Position numbers and translations under genes: made by a program. The notes beneath the pieces are model-generated. The model saw nothing but the letters and a program-made list of their open reading frames with translations, made no database searches and was not told the origin of the DNA. From an uncultured Halobacteriovorax sp. (GTDB taxonomy: Bacteria > Bdellovibrionota > Bacteriovoracia > Bacteriovoracales > Bacteriovoracaceae), in NCBI GenBank assembly GCA_913061265.1, contig CAJXVS010000003.1:496001-560000 (forward strand): a stretch of DNA of 64,000 nucleotides, given 5' to 3'. Below, piece after piece: positions 27,428 through 37,026 of the stretch. Positions within the stretch are counted from its first letter, which is position 1, and each line of letters opens with the position of its first letter.

Positions 27428-30294
27428 TAAAATATTTAGGCCTATTTTTACTATTTATAATCTCTCCTCGTCTTCATGCTTTTGATGTCGTAGTGGAGTG
27501 CCGCGATGGATTCAATTGTGATACATTTTCTGAAAAACTTAAAAAATCATTAAAAACTAAAAATCGTAAAGAAGAAATTGTTGAAAACATTAGATTCTTT
27601 CTTTTAGATGAGAGCATCAAGGACCTAGAGTTTGAGTTTATTGAATCTAAGTTAGTCGTTAAGTTTTCTCAGAAACCAATTATTAAGGATGTTGATCTAA
27701 CAGGTGACATAAATTTCAATGAAAATATAGTTAAGAAAACTCTTAGGCTTGCTGAAGGGGGATACTTTAATCCTGAAATGCTAGAAAAAGGAATTTCTAG
27801 GCTTAAGCAATATTATAAAGATAGAGGTTTCGAAGAAGTAGTTATAAAGCCGAGTATAAAGAATCTTGAAAATGGGGTTGTGTTAAGTTTTGACATTGAT
27901 ACTGGAGCATCAATTATAGTTAAAGAAGTCGAAGTCGTCTCAGAAGATAACTATGTTGTAGATTATGTTCAATCTAAGCTTAGAAAGTTTAAGAAAAAGC
28001 CATGGAATTTAGTCGAGATTAAGATACTGCTAGATGCTTTAAATAGAGAGCTTTTTAGTAGAGGCTATTTCTTTTCAAATATTAAACTCATAGAAACACC
28101 AGCCAAAGATGGCTTTAGAGATTTAAGAGTTGGACTAAGTTTGGGTATGCTCTATAATTTTAACTTTAGAGGAAACCTGATCATTACTCGGGGAGAATTC
28201 TTAAATGAGCTTAAAGAATTTCTTTTAAATAACTTTGAGAAAGTAACTCCTGAATTAATAGTAAAATCTATTGAGAAAAGTTATCTAGATCGAGGGGTAT
28301 ATAAAACTAAAGTCTCATTTAGACAATTTGATGGGAAAACTAAAACCGGTGAAAAATTTAGAAATATTTATTTCGAAGTAGAAGAAGGCCAGAAAATTCC
28401 AGTTCGAAAACTCGTCATTAAAGGTGCCGAAGGTATCTCAAAGGCAAAGATACTTGAATATTTTTATGAAAATGCATCTACTTTAGCTTCAAGAAACTAT
28501 TTAGATGAAAAGTATCTTAAAGAGTTTCCCGCGCTCGTTAAAAGAATTTATTTACAAAAAGGTTTTCTCTTCATTGAATCAAGTGAACCAATTATAACTT
28601 ATTCTCCTGATAGGAGCTTTTGTAATGTGACTTTTCAACTTAATGAAAGGCAGCAAAGCATCTTAAATGACATTGAAATACCAGGGATACCTAAAGAGCT
28701 CTATAAAAAAATTGCTAAAAAGCTTGTAAACAAAGTGGGCAAACCACTAAATATTGTAAACTTAGAAGAAGATTTAAATTCGGCCTTAGCTGAGATTAAA
28801 GATGAGGGGTATTATTTTGCTAGATTAAATTCTAGTGACCCTACTACGATAATTGAGCATCAAAATAATTATAATAGATCAAAGATCGTCATTGATATCG
28901 ATTTAGGCAAGAAAACTTTATTTGAATCTGTTTTAGCCACCGGACAGGTTGTTACTCTTCAAAAAGTAATAGCTCGCGAGCTACGCCTAGAAAAGAATGA
29001 CATCATTACCCCAAGGAAGATTCAGGAAATTAAAGAGAGGATCATCGCACTTGGGCTATTCTCTCAAGTTAAAATTACACCTTTTGTAACCAATAGAGAT
29101 TCAAATGATGAAAACTACTTCGTAAACTTACTTATTCAAATCTCTGAAAAAGACTTCGGAAGCGGGGAAGTGGCTCCTGGTTATCGAACCGATATTGGCT
29201 TTAAGGTGTCAACGAAGATCGCTTATAACAACCTTTTAGGGTTGAACCACTCCGCTTCAGTTAAAGCTCAAACCAATCTAAGAGATAACTTAAATAGTTT
29301 AGATGCTAGACGAAAAACAGAGAACCGGAACCTTCAAGAATACCTACTAAGACTAAACTATACATGGCCTTTTGCTTTCCCAAGTAGATGGAAGGCTTTG
29401 CACAATACTGAACTCTCATTTTCGACTTCAATCGAGCAAAGAAGGCTATTTAGTTTCGATGCGAAAATTCAAAAGGTCTCCCTTACTTTAAGCAAAGATA
29501 TTACTGATAAATTAAGCGCGTCTTTAAAATACCAATATGAAAGGATATCTCAGTTTGATTCCAGTACTATTGATAATGACGGAACTTTTATTATTGGAGG
29601 CCTTACGCCTTCACTGAATCTAGACTTAAGGAAGAGAAACAATTCTTATAGTCCGACTAGTGGAGCATTCTTTGGGCTAAGCATGGAGTTTGCGAACCCA
29701 ACCTTAGGATCATTAGCTAGAGATGATTTAGAAATAAATTTCTGGAAGATTGTATCTAGAAATAAGTTTTACTATCCTCTAACTAGAAACTGGACACTTG
29801 CTCTATCAATCTCAACTGGTATCCAGAAAAATCTTGAGAAAACAGTGATTCTCGATAGTTCAGGATCCCCGGTTCAAAACGAGAATGGAATCAATCAGAC
29901 CTTGGGATTTATTCCTAGTATTAAGGTATTTCGTCTCGATGGTCCTGATGCTGTGCGTGGATTTGCGACTAGTGAAATTAACAGGCTTGATAATGAAAGC
30001 GATATCTCTCAGGTTAGAATCCAGGATCGAGTCTACTTTAGTAACATCAAATTTGAGCCAAGATACATATTGAGTGATTCAGTAATGATAGGCCCCTTTT
30101 TTGATGCTGGGCGTCTCTATGTTAATAATTTTAAGCCTTTGGAACTGAGAACTTCAGCTGGGCTTACCTTGAAATTTGTAACTCCTGCGGGGACATTGGA
30201 CTTCGACTACGGCCTAAAGTTGAAGGGTCGAAAATTGTCTGACGGAGGTAAGGAAGGCTTTGGGCGATTCCATCTCTCGATTGGCTTCTTTTAG
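27409..30294 (+). CDS. Omp85-family outer-membrane protein (BamA/TamA-like)
   Basis: A signal peptide (to about HAFD), several POTRA domains (residues about 90-560; DVDLTGDINFNENIVKKTLRL is a typical start), and a C-terminal 16-strand barrel with the VRGF loop-6 motif and a final Phe. At 961 residues it has more POTRA sequence than canonical TamA. ATG 27409 overlaps tamB; a TTG at 27424, overlapping the tamB TGA, is an alternative that still gives a good signal peptide. Paired with TamB it is probably the TamA-type partner, but BamA cannot be excluded from this window alone. Confidence 0.88.
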   Translation: MEVFILIKYLGLFLLFIISPRLHAFDVVVECRDGFNCDTFSEKLKKSLKTKNRKEEIVENIRFFLLDESIKDLEFEFIESKLVVKFSQKPIIKDVDLTGDINFNENIVKKTLRLAEGGYFNPEMLEKGISRLKQYYKDRGFEEVVIKPSIKNLENGVVLSFDIDTGASIIVKEVEVVSEDNYVVDYVQSKLRKFKKKPWNLVEIKILLDALNRELFSRGYFFSNIKLIETPAKDGFRDLRVGLSLGMLYNFNFRGNLIITRGEFLNELKEFLLNNFEKVTPELIVKSIEKSYLDRGVYKTKVSFRQFDGKTKTGEKFRNIYFEVEEGQKIPVRKLVIKGAEGISKAKILEYFYENASTLASRNYLDEKYLKEFPALVKRIYLQKGFLFIESSEPIITYSPDRSFCNVTFQLNERQQSILNDIEIPGIPKELYKKIAKKLVNKVGKPLNIVNLEEDLNSALAEIKDEGYYFARLNSSDPTTIIEHQNNYNRSKIVIDIDLGKKTLFESVLATGQVVTLQKVIARELRLEKNDIITPRKIQEIKERIIALGLFSQVKITPFVTNRDSNDENYFVNLLIQISEKDFGSGEVAPGYRTDIGFKVSTKIAYNNLLGLNHSASVKAQTNLRDNLNSLDARRKTENRNLQEYLLRLNYTWPFAFPSRWKALHNTELSFSTSIEQRRLFSFDAKIQKVSLTLSKDITDKLSASLKYQYERISQFDSSTIDNDGTFIIGGLTPSLNLDLRKRNNSYSPTSGAFFGLSMEFANPTLGSLARDDLEINFWKIVSRNKFYYPLTRNWTLALSISTGIQKNLEKTVILDSSGSPVQNENGINQTLGFIPSIKVFRLDGPDAVRGFATSEINRLDNESDISQVRIQDRVYFSNIKFEPRYILSDSVMIGPFFDAGRLYVNNFKPLELRTSAGLTLKFVTPAGTLDFDYGLKLKGRKLSDGGKEGFGRFHLSIGFF

Positions 30295-30322
30295 TTATCC
30301 ACATTTAAGCTTGTCTAACAGC

Positions 30323-30352
30323 TTGACTATGGGCCCAATAATCCGTTATAAG
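30323..30352 (+). promoter_or_regulatory. rplM-rpsI promoter
   Basis: TTGACT (30323-30328), an 18-base spacer, TATAAG (30347-30352). The predicted start is near 30359, leaving a 50-base leader. Its near-consensus -35 fits a ribosomal protein operon. Confidence 0.65.
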
Positions 30353-30408
30353 GAACCTCACTAAAAACGTGAAAAAGCTTAAAATTTAACAATTTGGTTG
30401 GTGATTAA

Positions 30409-30846
30409 ATGTACACGCAAAAAACTTTCGCTCTCAAGCCCGCTGACGCTGATAAAAAATGGTTCATAGTCGATGCTACTGATAAAGTAGTTGGACGACT
30501 TGCTACTGAATTAGCAGACGTACTTAGAGGAAAAAAGAATCCTAAATATACTCCAAACACTGATTCAGGTGATTTCGTTGTTGTCGTAAATGCTGACAAG
30601 GTGAAGTTCACTGGAGCCAAGTGGGACGATAAGATATATTATTCTCACTCAGGTTATATGGGTGGAATGAGTCAAAGAACTGCTAAAGAGCAGTTACAGA
30701 GACATCCGGAACTCATTCTTATGAATGCTGTAAAAGGGATGCTTCCTAAAACAAGTTTAGGTAGAAAACAATTAACAAAACTAAAGGTCTTCACAGGTTC
30801 AAATCATGAGCATGAAGCCCAAAAGCCAGTAGCGCTAGAGTTATAA
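30409..30846 (+). CDS. rplM: Ribosomal protein L13
   Basis: Large-subunit protein. The conserved WFIVDATDKVVGRLATELA and GDFVVVVNADKVKFTG motifs and MLPKTSLGRKQL are present. 145 residues. It forms the standard rplM-rpsI pair, 17 bases before rpsI. Its ribosome binding site is a modest GGTGAT. Confidence 0.98.
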   Translation: MYTQKTFALKPADADKKWFIVDATDKVVGRLATELADVLRGKKNPKYTPNTDSGDFVVVVNADKVKFTGAKWDDKIYYSHSGYMGGMSQRTAKEQLQRHPELILMNAVKGMLPKTSLGRKQLTKLKVFTGSNHEHEAQKPVALEL

Positions 30847-30863
30847 TTAGGTAGGAAGAAGTT

Positions 30864-31265
30864 ATGGCAAAAGGTAAAACATACGATTCACAAGCTGTAG
30901 GAAGAAGAAAGAGTTCTGTAGCCAGAATTTATCTTGCAAGTGGAAAAGGTACTATCACTATCAATAAAAGAGAGATTAAGGATTACTTCCCAAAAGGAAC
31001 TAGTCGTTATGTGGTAAACCAACCACTAAGTCTTTTAAAACTTACTGATAAGTACGATATCAATATTAACGTTAAGGGTGGCGGTACAACAGGTCAGGCT
31101 GGTGCATGTCGTTTAGGAATTGCTAGAGCAATACTTAAACTTGACCCAACTCTAAGAGGCGAGCTTAAAAAAGCTGGTTTTCTTACTAGAGATTCTAGAA
31201 AAGTTGAAAGAAAGAAAGCTGGTCTTGCCGGTGCTCGTAAGAAGTTTCAATTCTCTAAACGTTAG
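30864..31265 (+). CDS. rpsI: Ribosomal protein S9
   Basis: Small-subunit protein. [14 protein letters not shown] at the N-terminus, [19 protein letters not shown]-type centre and the basic tail ending KKFQFSKR, whose C-terminal residues contact P-site tRNA. 133 residues. GGTAGGAAG precedes the ATG. A terminator follows. Confidence 0.98.
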   Translation: MAKGKTYDSQAVGRRKSSVARIYLASGKGTITINKREIKDYFPKGTSRYVVNQPLSLLKLTDKYDININVKGGGTTGQAGACRLGIARAILKLDPTLRGELKKAGFLTRDSRKVERKKAGLAGARKKFQFSKR

Positions 31266-31292
31266 ACAACTTATAAAATTCTTTATTATGAG

Positions 31293-31318
31293 AGCCCATC
31301 CGATAGGATGGGCTTTTC
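31293..31318 (+). terminator. Terminator of rplM-rpsI
   Basis: AGCCCATCC / GGATGGGCT (9 bp, loop GATA) followed by TTTCATTATT. 28 bases after the rpsI stop. Confidence 0.85.
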
Positions 31319-31336
31319 ATTATTAGGGGAATATTT

Positions 31337-33910
31337 GTGTCAAAAGCTAAATTCAATAAGATTACTATTGAGGGTGCGAGGACAAATAATCTCAAAAATA
31401 TCAATCTCAATATCCCCTTAAATAAAATTACCTGTATTTATGGTCCATCAGGATCTGGAAAGTCTTCCTTAGCTTTCGGCACCCTAGTCGACGAATCTAA
31501 AAGAAGATTTATAAACAGCCTCCCCAATGACATTAAATTCTTGTGGAATATTCCACCTTCAGCAGATGTGGATCTTATTGAGCCGGTTCTCCCTGTTTGG
31601 TCTCTTTCACAAATCAATCCGGTTATAGGCTCAAGACCTGTAGTCGGCGATTTACTTGGAGCTACAGAATTACTTTCTAGAGTCTTTTATTTATTTGGCG
31701 AAAAGCGCTGCTCTGTCTGTCATGGGAAGATCATTAAGTCTTCTTTACAAGAATCAATGGAAAAGTGGGTAAAGAAACAGCCTGAAGAAGCGGTCATTCA
31801 CTTTCTTATTCAAAAGAGTATCTATGAGGCTATCGCTCCAATTGCTCATCCGGTTAGAGGGGCGAAGTCCGAAAAAGGAATGGTTAAGGAATTTGAAGAA
31901 GATTTTGAGTTTTGGGAAGTAAATAGAGCGAAAAAGAAAAGCTACTTAAAAGGTATTAAGAAATTAGAAGAGTTCTTAGGCGCCCATAAACCTCTTATTG
32001 TTATAAAATCGGGTAACAGTAGGTCGGCTTTTAAGTATCAGGCTTCAGGTAGTTTTTGCTCAAACTGTGAAACGACCTTTGATATTGGAGACTTTAGAAC
32101 AGAGAATTTTAATCCTTTATTGGCCTCTGGGGCTTGTTCTGACTGCGATGGTTTCGGCCAAAAGTTGGAATATGACTTAAGTAAGATTGTTAAAAATGAA
32201 ACTCTCACATTAGAGGAGGGAGCGATCCCACTTCTAACTTATAAGCAGTTTTCACATTTATTAGGGGACTATAAGAAAGATCTAAAACAAAAGAAGATTG
32301 ACCCTGATCAAACCTTTTCAAGTATGCCTAAATTAAAATGGGAGTTACTCGAGAAAGGTGGGAAACACTTTTGTGGCCTTGGTGAAATTTATTCTTACTT
32401 TGAGAGAAAAAAATATAAGAGAAGTATCAGAATACTTTCAAGAAGACTTAAAACAGAAAGCGAGTGCACAACTTGTCATGGTTCACGATTAGCTTCCAAT
32501 AAAATTGCTCTACTTGTGAATGACGTACCCTTTAAAGAGGTTTTAAAGGGGAAGGTTAGAGATATTTTAGAACTCGTAAAAGGTTATGGAATTGCCCCAG
32601 ATCTTTCATTTAATAAATTAGTTTTCACTTTAGAGGTCGCCTGTGAACTGGGGCTTGGTAACTTAGTTCTTAGCCGAAAGGTTAAGTCTCTCTCTTCAGG
32701 GGAATATCAAAGACTACTTCTTGTTAAAATACTGGCTCAACAAGGAACGGGAATGTTATTTGTTCTAGACGAACCTTCAAGAGGGTTATCTTATGAAGAG
32801 CAAAAAAAATTAATGGAAAAGATTAATGCTCTCAAAGATCAAGGAAATACTATAGCTCTAGTGGATCACTCTGAATTTGTTCAAAAAGCTAGCGACTACT
32901 TAGTCAAAATGGGACCTGGTGCAGGAAACCTAGGTGGCCAAGTTGAGTCTATAGAAAAGAATACAAAAAAGAATCTTAAATTACCTAAGATTATAGAGGT
33001 AAAACTTAATTCTAAAACTTATCTTGAAGTTATAAATGGAAAAGTACTTGATAGAGAGTTTGGAAATATCCGTTTACCTCTAAATGCAGTTACATGGGTC
33101 TTAGGTGATTCCGGATCAGGAAAGTCCCTCTTTTTTAAACATCTTCTCTATAATGATCTTGAATTAAAGCATACTGGCATTAGACTCTTTGATCTGCCTT
33201 ATAGTTATAGAAAGTTCCATTCAACTAGTGTGGTCAAGAAAGTAAACTACTTTGATCCTGAGTTAAGGACTTCAAGTTCTAGGTCAACGGTAGGTACCTA
33301 TCTCGGTTTTTCTGAAATAATCAGAAAGCATTACTCCTTATTACCGATTTCTAAAGCCCTTGGGCTTGGAACAGGTCATTTCTCTCCAAATTCTGAGCTA
33401 GGTAAATGTACAACTTGTGATGGTCGAGGAATGCTTGAAGTTGATATGCAATTCTTAGAGAACTTAAAGATTATTTGCGAAGACTGTGATGGAAAGAAAC
33501 TAAAGCGTGAAGTCTCTAATATTAGTGACGGAATATTTATGGTAGATGAGGCTTACAACCTCCCTCTTATCGATGTGCTTAAGAACTACAAACTAACACC
33601 AAAGTTTTTTAAACTTTTTGAATATACCAAGACACTAAATCTTTCTCACTTATCGTTATCTAGAACTTTAAAAAGCCTCTCTGGTGGAGAGAGGCTAAGG
33701 CTCCAGTTTTTAAAAAACTTAAATCTAAAAGCTAATGGTGAAATCTTCATCTTTGATAACTTATCGATTGGCCTTTCCTCTCATGAGTTACGTGGTATTT
33801 GCGAAATCATTGAAGAGTTAAAGAAGAAAAGAAATACCGTTGTGATTATAGATTCAAACCCCTATTTCTCTAGCCTGTCGGATAATACTATAAATTTCAA
33901 TAACTTATAG
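31337..33910 (+). CDS. Divergent UvrA-like ABC ATPase
   Basis: 857 residues with the UvrA layout: Walker A GPSGSGKS (36-43), cysteine pairs for zinc (CSVC; CSNC...CSDC), signature LSSGEYQRLLL, Walker B FVLDEPSRGL (Asp478, Glu479), then the second half with Walker A GDSGSGKS (about 590), zinc module CTTC...CEDC with the VDMQFL stretch, signature LSGGERLRL, and Walker B IFDNLSIGL (Asp807). The catalytic Glu of the second site is Asn808. It is shorter than canonical UvrA (about 940) and poorly conserved around the sites, so I call it a paralogue and not the main excision-repair UvrA. GTG start after AGGGGA. Confidence 0.85.
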   Translation: MSKAKFNKITIEGARTNNLKNINLNIPLNKITCIYGPSGSGKSSLAFGTLVDESKRRFINSLPNDIKFLWNIPPSADVDLIEPVLPVWSLSQINPVIGSRPVVGDLLGATELLSRVFYLFGEKRCSVCHGKIIKSSLQESMEKWVKKQPEEAVIHFLIQKSIYEAIAPIAHPVRGAKSEKGMVKEFEEDFEFWEVNRAKKKSYLKGIKKLEEFLGAHKPLIVIKSGNSRSAFKYQASGSFCSNCETTFDIGDFRTENFNPLLASGACSDCDGFGQKLEYDLSKIVKNETLTLEEGAIPLLTYKQFSHLLGDYKKDLKQKKIDPDQTFSSMPKLKWELLEKGGKHFCGLGEIYSYFERKKYKRSIRILSRRLKTESECTTCHGSRLASNKIALLVNDVPFKEVLKGKVRDILELVKGYGIAPDLSFNKLVFTLEVACELGLGNLVLSRKVKSLSSGEYQRLLLVKILAQQGTGMLFVLDEPSRGLSYEEQKKLMEKINALKDQGNTIALVDHSEFVQKASDYLVKMGPGAGNLGGQVESIEKNTKKNLKLPKIIEVKLNSKTYLEVINGKVLDREFGNIRLPLNAVTWVLGDSGSGKSLFFKHLLYNDLELKHTGIRLFDLPYSYRKFHSTSVVKKVNYFDPELRTSSSRSTVGTYLGFSEIIRKHYSLLPISKALGLGTGHFSPNSELGKCTTCDGRGMLEVDMQFLENLKIICEDCDGKKLKREVSNISDGIFMVDEAYNLPLIDVLKNYKLTPKFFKLFEYTKTLNLSHLSLSRTLKSLSGGERLRLQFLKNLNLKANGEIFIFDNLSIGLSSHELRGICEIIEELKKKRNTVVIIDSNPYFSSLSDNTINFNNL

Positions 33911-33943
33911 CTGTGCCACCCTTTGAATACCCTATCTTTTTAG

Positions 33944-33970
33944 TAAAGTTATCTTATTTTTATCCGATAA
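33944..33970 (+). promoter_or_regulatory. Sigma-28 (FliA) promoter of the matrixin operon
   Basis: TAAAGTTA (33944-33951), exactly 11 bases, TCCGATAA (33963-33970). This is 7 of 8 in each half of the FliA consensus TAAAGTTT-N11-GCCGATAA. The start codon is at 33983, so the mRNA leader would be only about 5-7 bases. This is the best sigma-28 match in the window. Confidence 0.7.
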
Positions 33971-33982
33971 GAACAGTAGGAT

Positions 33983-34705
33983 ATGAAAAATCAACTACTG
34001 AAACTAGCTATTCTCGTCTTTACACTTTTTGCTACTCAAGCATTCTCTACAATATATATTCCTACTCCACTTGCCGATCAAATTGAAGATTCTTATGGAG
34101 TAGTTAGAGGAATTTATAAAGGCAAAGATTACAAAAAAAATAGTACCGGTGAAATTATCACTGAAGCATCTTTCTCCTTACAGGAAACTTCTGGATTAAA
34201 GCCAGGAGATATAATTAATAAAAATAACTTTAAAGTGACTTTTCCTGGCGGCATTTGGCAGGGGATAAATCATAAGTATTCAGGGTCACCAGAATTCAAA
34301 GATAATGAAGATGTCGTACTTCTTATTCATAGAGGGCCAAATGGTTTTCATCTTTTAAACTTTGGACTTGGTAAGTACAGTGTTGTTAAAAAAGATAATG
34401 AATACGTACTTCAAAGTAGCATCTTTCCGAAAAACTCTAAGATTAGTGGAATACGTCTTAAAGATTTTCAAAAAATCGTTTCTAGTAAATTTGGACATCC
34501 CTTAAGTCAGAATAAAGGTGATAAGTTTGTTTACACTCCTTCAAGAGTAAAAGATCAGAAGAAATTCTCCAGGTCTCCAGCTTCGATTGATGATACAGGT
34601 TCTGAAGATGAAATCCCTTCGAGAAATAGAACAATGTTTTGGTTAATGTTAATTTTATCAGGCCTAGGAACTCTTTCTTATCGACTCTTTAATAGGAAGG
34701 GATAG
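33983..34705 (+). CDS. Secreted/anchored protein paired with a matrixin protease
   Basis: 240 residues. Signal peptide MKNQLLKLAILVFTLFATQAFS, a beta-rich extracytoplasmic domain (residues about 25-150) with VVRGIYKG, FPGGIWQG and the GSPEFKDNEDVVLLI segment, a polar linker, and a C-terminal membrane helix (FWLMLILSGLGTLSYRLF) ending in RKG. I do not recognise a named family; the FPGG...G.P.F...E.V.L pattern resembles small secreted domains found beside matrixins, which is recollection and not a search. It lies eight bases before the protease gene and shares its promoter. Confidence 0.75.
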   Translation: MKNQLLKLAILVFTLFATQAFSTIYIPTPLADQIEDSYGVVRGIYKGKDYKKNSTGEIITEASFSLQETSGLKPGDIINKNNFKVTFPGGIWQGINHKYSGSPEFKDNEDVVLLIHRGPNGFHLLNFGLGKYSVVKKDNEYVLQSSIFPKNSKISGIRLKDFQKIVSSKFGHPLSQNKGDKFVYTPSRVKDQKKFSRSPASIDDTGSEDEIPSRNRTMFWLMLILSGLGTLSYRLFNRKG

Positions 34706-34713
34706 TTTTCTTT

Positions 34714-36447
34714 ATGAAATATATTATTACTCTTCTTTTCTTTCTAACTACGGAACTATTTGCTTACACAATTAGTAGAGGTAGCTTTGGCGAAGAACTT
34801 TATTGGAGTAATACAAATCAAATCGTCTATCTAAATACCGCAAACTCAAGTTTAGTTACCAGCACTAATATGAATGCAATTGTTACAGCATCAGCAAGTG
34901 AATATGCTTCGACGGGAATTAATATAACGAAAGTAGAGACTAGCTCTGGTCCGTCTAATGGTCGAAATGATATCTATTTTACCAATAGTAGTTCCGCCTT
35001 TGGTGGAAATAGTGTTCTTGCTTTGACTAAAGTATCTTTCGCTGAGAGTACAGGTATTATCCAAGAAGCTGATATCTTGATAAATGATGCTATTTTCTTT
35101 AGCTCAACAAAAGGTTCTGGGAACTATCTAGGCGACTTAATTAGTCATGAGCTTGGGCATTTTGTAGGACTAGGTCACAGTCAGGTCCATGGATCAACAA
35201 TGTTTTTCTCAATATTTAATGGCCAGGACACTTTGCATTCAGATGATGAAGCAGCAGTTAAACATATTTATTCATCAACAACTGAGCTCTCTGGAACGGT
35301 TGCCGGTGGCGCAGGAATTGGAATCTTTGGTGCTCATGTTCAAGCTATTTCATCTACAGATGGTGAAGTAAAAGCATCTACTGTAAGTGAAGCAGATGGA
35401 TCATTTGTGATTTCCGGCTTATCAAATACTGATACCTATTACGTATACGTTGAACCACTTGAGGCCATAGAAAATCATTCGAGTTTTTATAGTACAGCAA
35501 GAAGAAACTTTTGCGTTTCTCAAACAAGTTATAGAGGTTCTTTTCTAGAGTCTTGTAGAAAATCCGAAGAAGGAAAGCCTCAAGGTGTTGTCATGAACGG
35601 AACAAGCCGAAATGTAGGAACAATCACTATTGGTTGTGACCTTTCTGTTCCCGTTTCCTACATGCAAAATAAACCGAGTACTCTTAATCAACTTAATATT
35701 GTAGATGTCTTTGGAAATACAGGTGAAGCTACGACTGGATACTTTACTTCAACTCAAGCGACTAACAACGAATTTGATGAATACGAAATAGATTTATCAA
35801 ACTACGCAGTCCCAACAGGTGACATTTACCTAGATATAAAGTTGGTGTCTCAAAAGCTTTACTCGCCAGTACGAGTAAGCTTGTCATCGGTTACAGAAAC
35901 AATTGAATATGAAACGGTTGCTGATGGTAATGGGTTAAGGTTTGATAGCGATGGAAATATTGATCTTGATATTGTTGGAAGAATAAAGCTCTCAGCAGTG
36001 TCAGCTAACAACATATTTCGATTCAAAATTACTCCTGAAGCTTTATCTGACTTTATTGTTGGAAAACCATACTCAGTTGATAGTTTTTTACCAACAAGTA
36101 GTTTTTATAAGGACGATCTGAATTTCTATATGATGATCATGACTGTTAGTAAAAAAGAGTTAGGGGTCTTTACGAAGGTTTCTGAAAAAAAATACAACTA
36201 TCAAAGCAATGACACCTGTCTTGATGGACCAGCTTCATATTCTGTTGCACAAGGTACTCAGACAAAATCTACTGCTCTTCAAGAATTGGAAAAGAGAAAG
36301 AATAAAGAGGATCCAACAGTTTTAAGCTGCGGCACAGTAGAGTACCCAAAAGGTCCTGGTTCTGGCGGAATGAGCTTTATCTTCGCTTTTGCTATCGGAC
36401 TTATGGCCGCATCTGTCTTAAGAGGTTTTAAGTCACAAGATTTTTAG
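34714..36447 (+). CDS. Secreted matrixin-type zinc metalloprotease
   Basis: 577 residues. Signal peptide (MKYIITLLFFLTTELFA), then a matrixin/M10-like catalytic domain with the zinc motif HELGHFVGLGHS (from residue 145) followed by the Met-turn candidate STMFF. Next is a carboxypeptidase-regulatory-like beta domain (about 195-260: LSGTVAGGAGIGIFGAHVQA...GSFVISGL). Further beta-rich regions lead to a C-terminal GPGSGG plus hydrophobic helix and short basic tail, like a surface-sorting or anchor signal. Probably exported and cell-surface attached. A predatory role is inference. Confidence 0.88.
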   Translation: MKYIITLLFFLTTELFAYTISRGSFGEELYWSNTNQIVYLNTANSSLVTSTNMNAIVTASASEYASTGINITKVETSSGPSNGRNDIYFTNSSSAFGGNSVLALTKVSFAESTGIIQEADILINDAIFFSSTKGSGNYLGDLISHELGHFVGLGHSQVHGSTMFFSIFNGQDTLHSDDEAAVKHIYSSTTELSGTVAGGAGIGIFGAHVQAISSTDGEVKASTVSEADGSFVISGLSNTDTYYVYVEPLEAIENHSSFYSTARRNFCVSQTSYRGSFLESCRKSEEGKPQGVVMNGTSRNVGTITIGCDLSVPVSYMQNKPSTLNQLNIVDVFGNTGEATTGYFTSTQATNNEFDEYEIDLSNYAVPTGDIYLDIKLVSQKLYSPVRVSLSSVTETIEYETVADGNGLRFDSDGNIDLDIVGRIKLSAVSANNIFRFKITPEALSDFIVGKPYSVDSFLPTSSFYKDDLNFYMMIMTVSKKELGVFTKVSEKKYNYQSNDTCLDGPASYSVAQGTQTKSTALQELEKRKNKEDPTVLSCGTVEYPKGPGSGGMSFIFAFAIGLMAASVLRGFKSQDF

Positions 36448-36531
36448 CAAAATCGAGCTTTCTGCTTGGAAATCCCTTACTGAAATCACATAATTAGATA
36501 GTTATCATAAACGAGAATGGAGTCTTGCGTC

Positions 36532-37008
36532 ATGAGAATTATTATTACATTAATGCTTCTATCAATTGGGTTCAACCAAGTCAGTGCGCAGGATCTACTC
36601 GGTGAAAGAATAAGAAGAATTACTTCAAGAAAAAAATCGATATACCTTGATAAAGGAATCTTCCATAATGGTGGGCCGACAGTTCAAAGTACTCTTAAAA
36701 CCGTTAGGCATAATTATAATAAAAGACTGGGCTACGAGAGAATTGTCTTTGATTTTAAAACACCTAAGATTCCAAAAGTTTATGGGCATATTAACTCTTC
36801 AAATAAGAACCTCTATGTAGATCTCTTTGATACTCAAATAGAAAAAACTGTTGGTTCATTTGGGAAAACTCAGTTTGTTGATTCAATAAACTTCTTTCCG
36901 ATTTCAAGAGATACACTTTCAGTTGAATTAAAATTTAAAGAAAAAGTTAGCGTCGATATATTTTACTTGGAGAACCCTGGTAGATTAGTAATCGATATCA
37001 AAAGATAA
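36532..37008 (+). CDS. Small secreted AMIN-like protein
   Basis: 158 residues from ATG 36532 (an upstream ATG at 36517 lies before the signal peptide). Signal peptide MRIIITLMLLSIGFNQVSAQ. The C-terminal half (YERIVFDFKTPKIPKVYGHI...NLYVDLFDT...VDIFYLENPGRLVIDIKR) has the strand pattern of AMIN domains, which bind peptidoglycan and occur in PilQ and amidases. It lies 18 bases before lon. Assignment by pattern only. Confidence 0.7.
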   Translation: MRIIITLMLLSIGFNQVSAQDLLGERIRRITSRKKSIYLDKGIFHNGGPTVQSTLKTVRHNYNKRLGYERIVFDFKTPKIPKVYGHINSSNKNLYVDLFDTQIEKTVGSFGKTQFVDSINFFPISRDTLSVELKFKEKVSVDIFYLENPGRLVIDIKR

Positions 37009-37026
37009 TAAAAAAAGAGGTTTCTT

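Noticed and set aside
30295-30303. Exact DnaA-box sequence TTATCCACA, with another (reverse) at about 47305-47313
   Set aside because: About one hit per 64 kb is expected by chance at this base composition; they are isolated, and dnaA is not nearby, so no origin is claimed.
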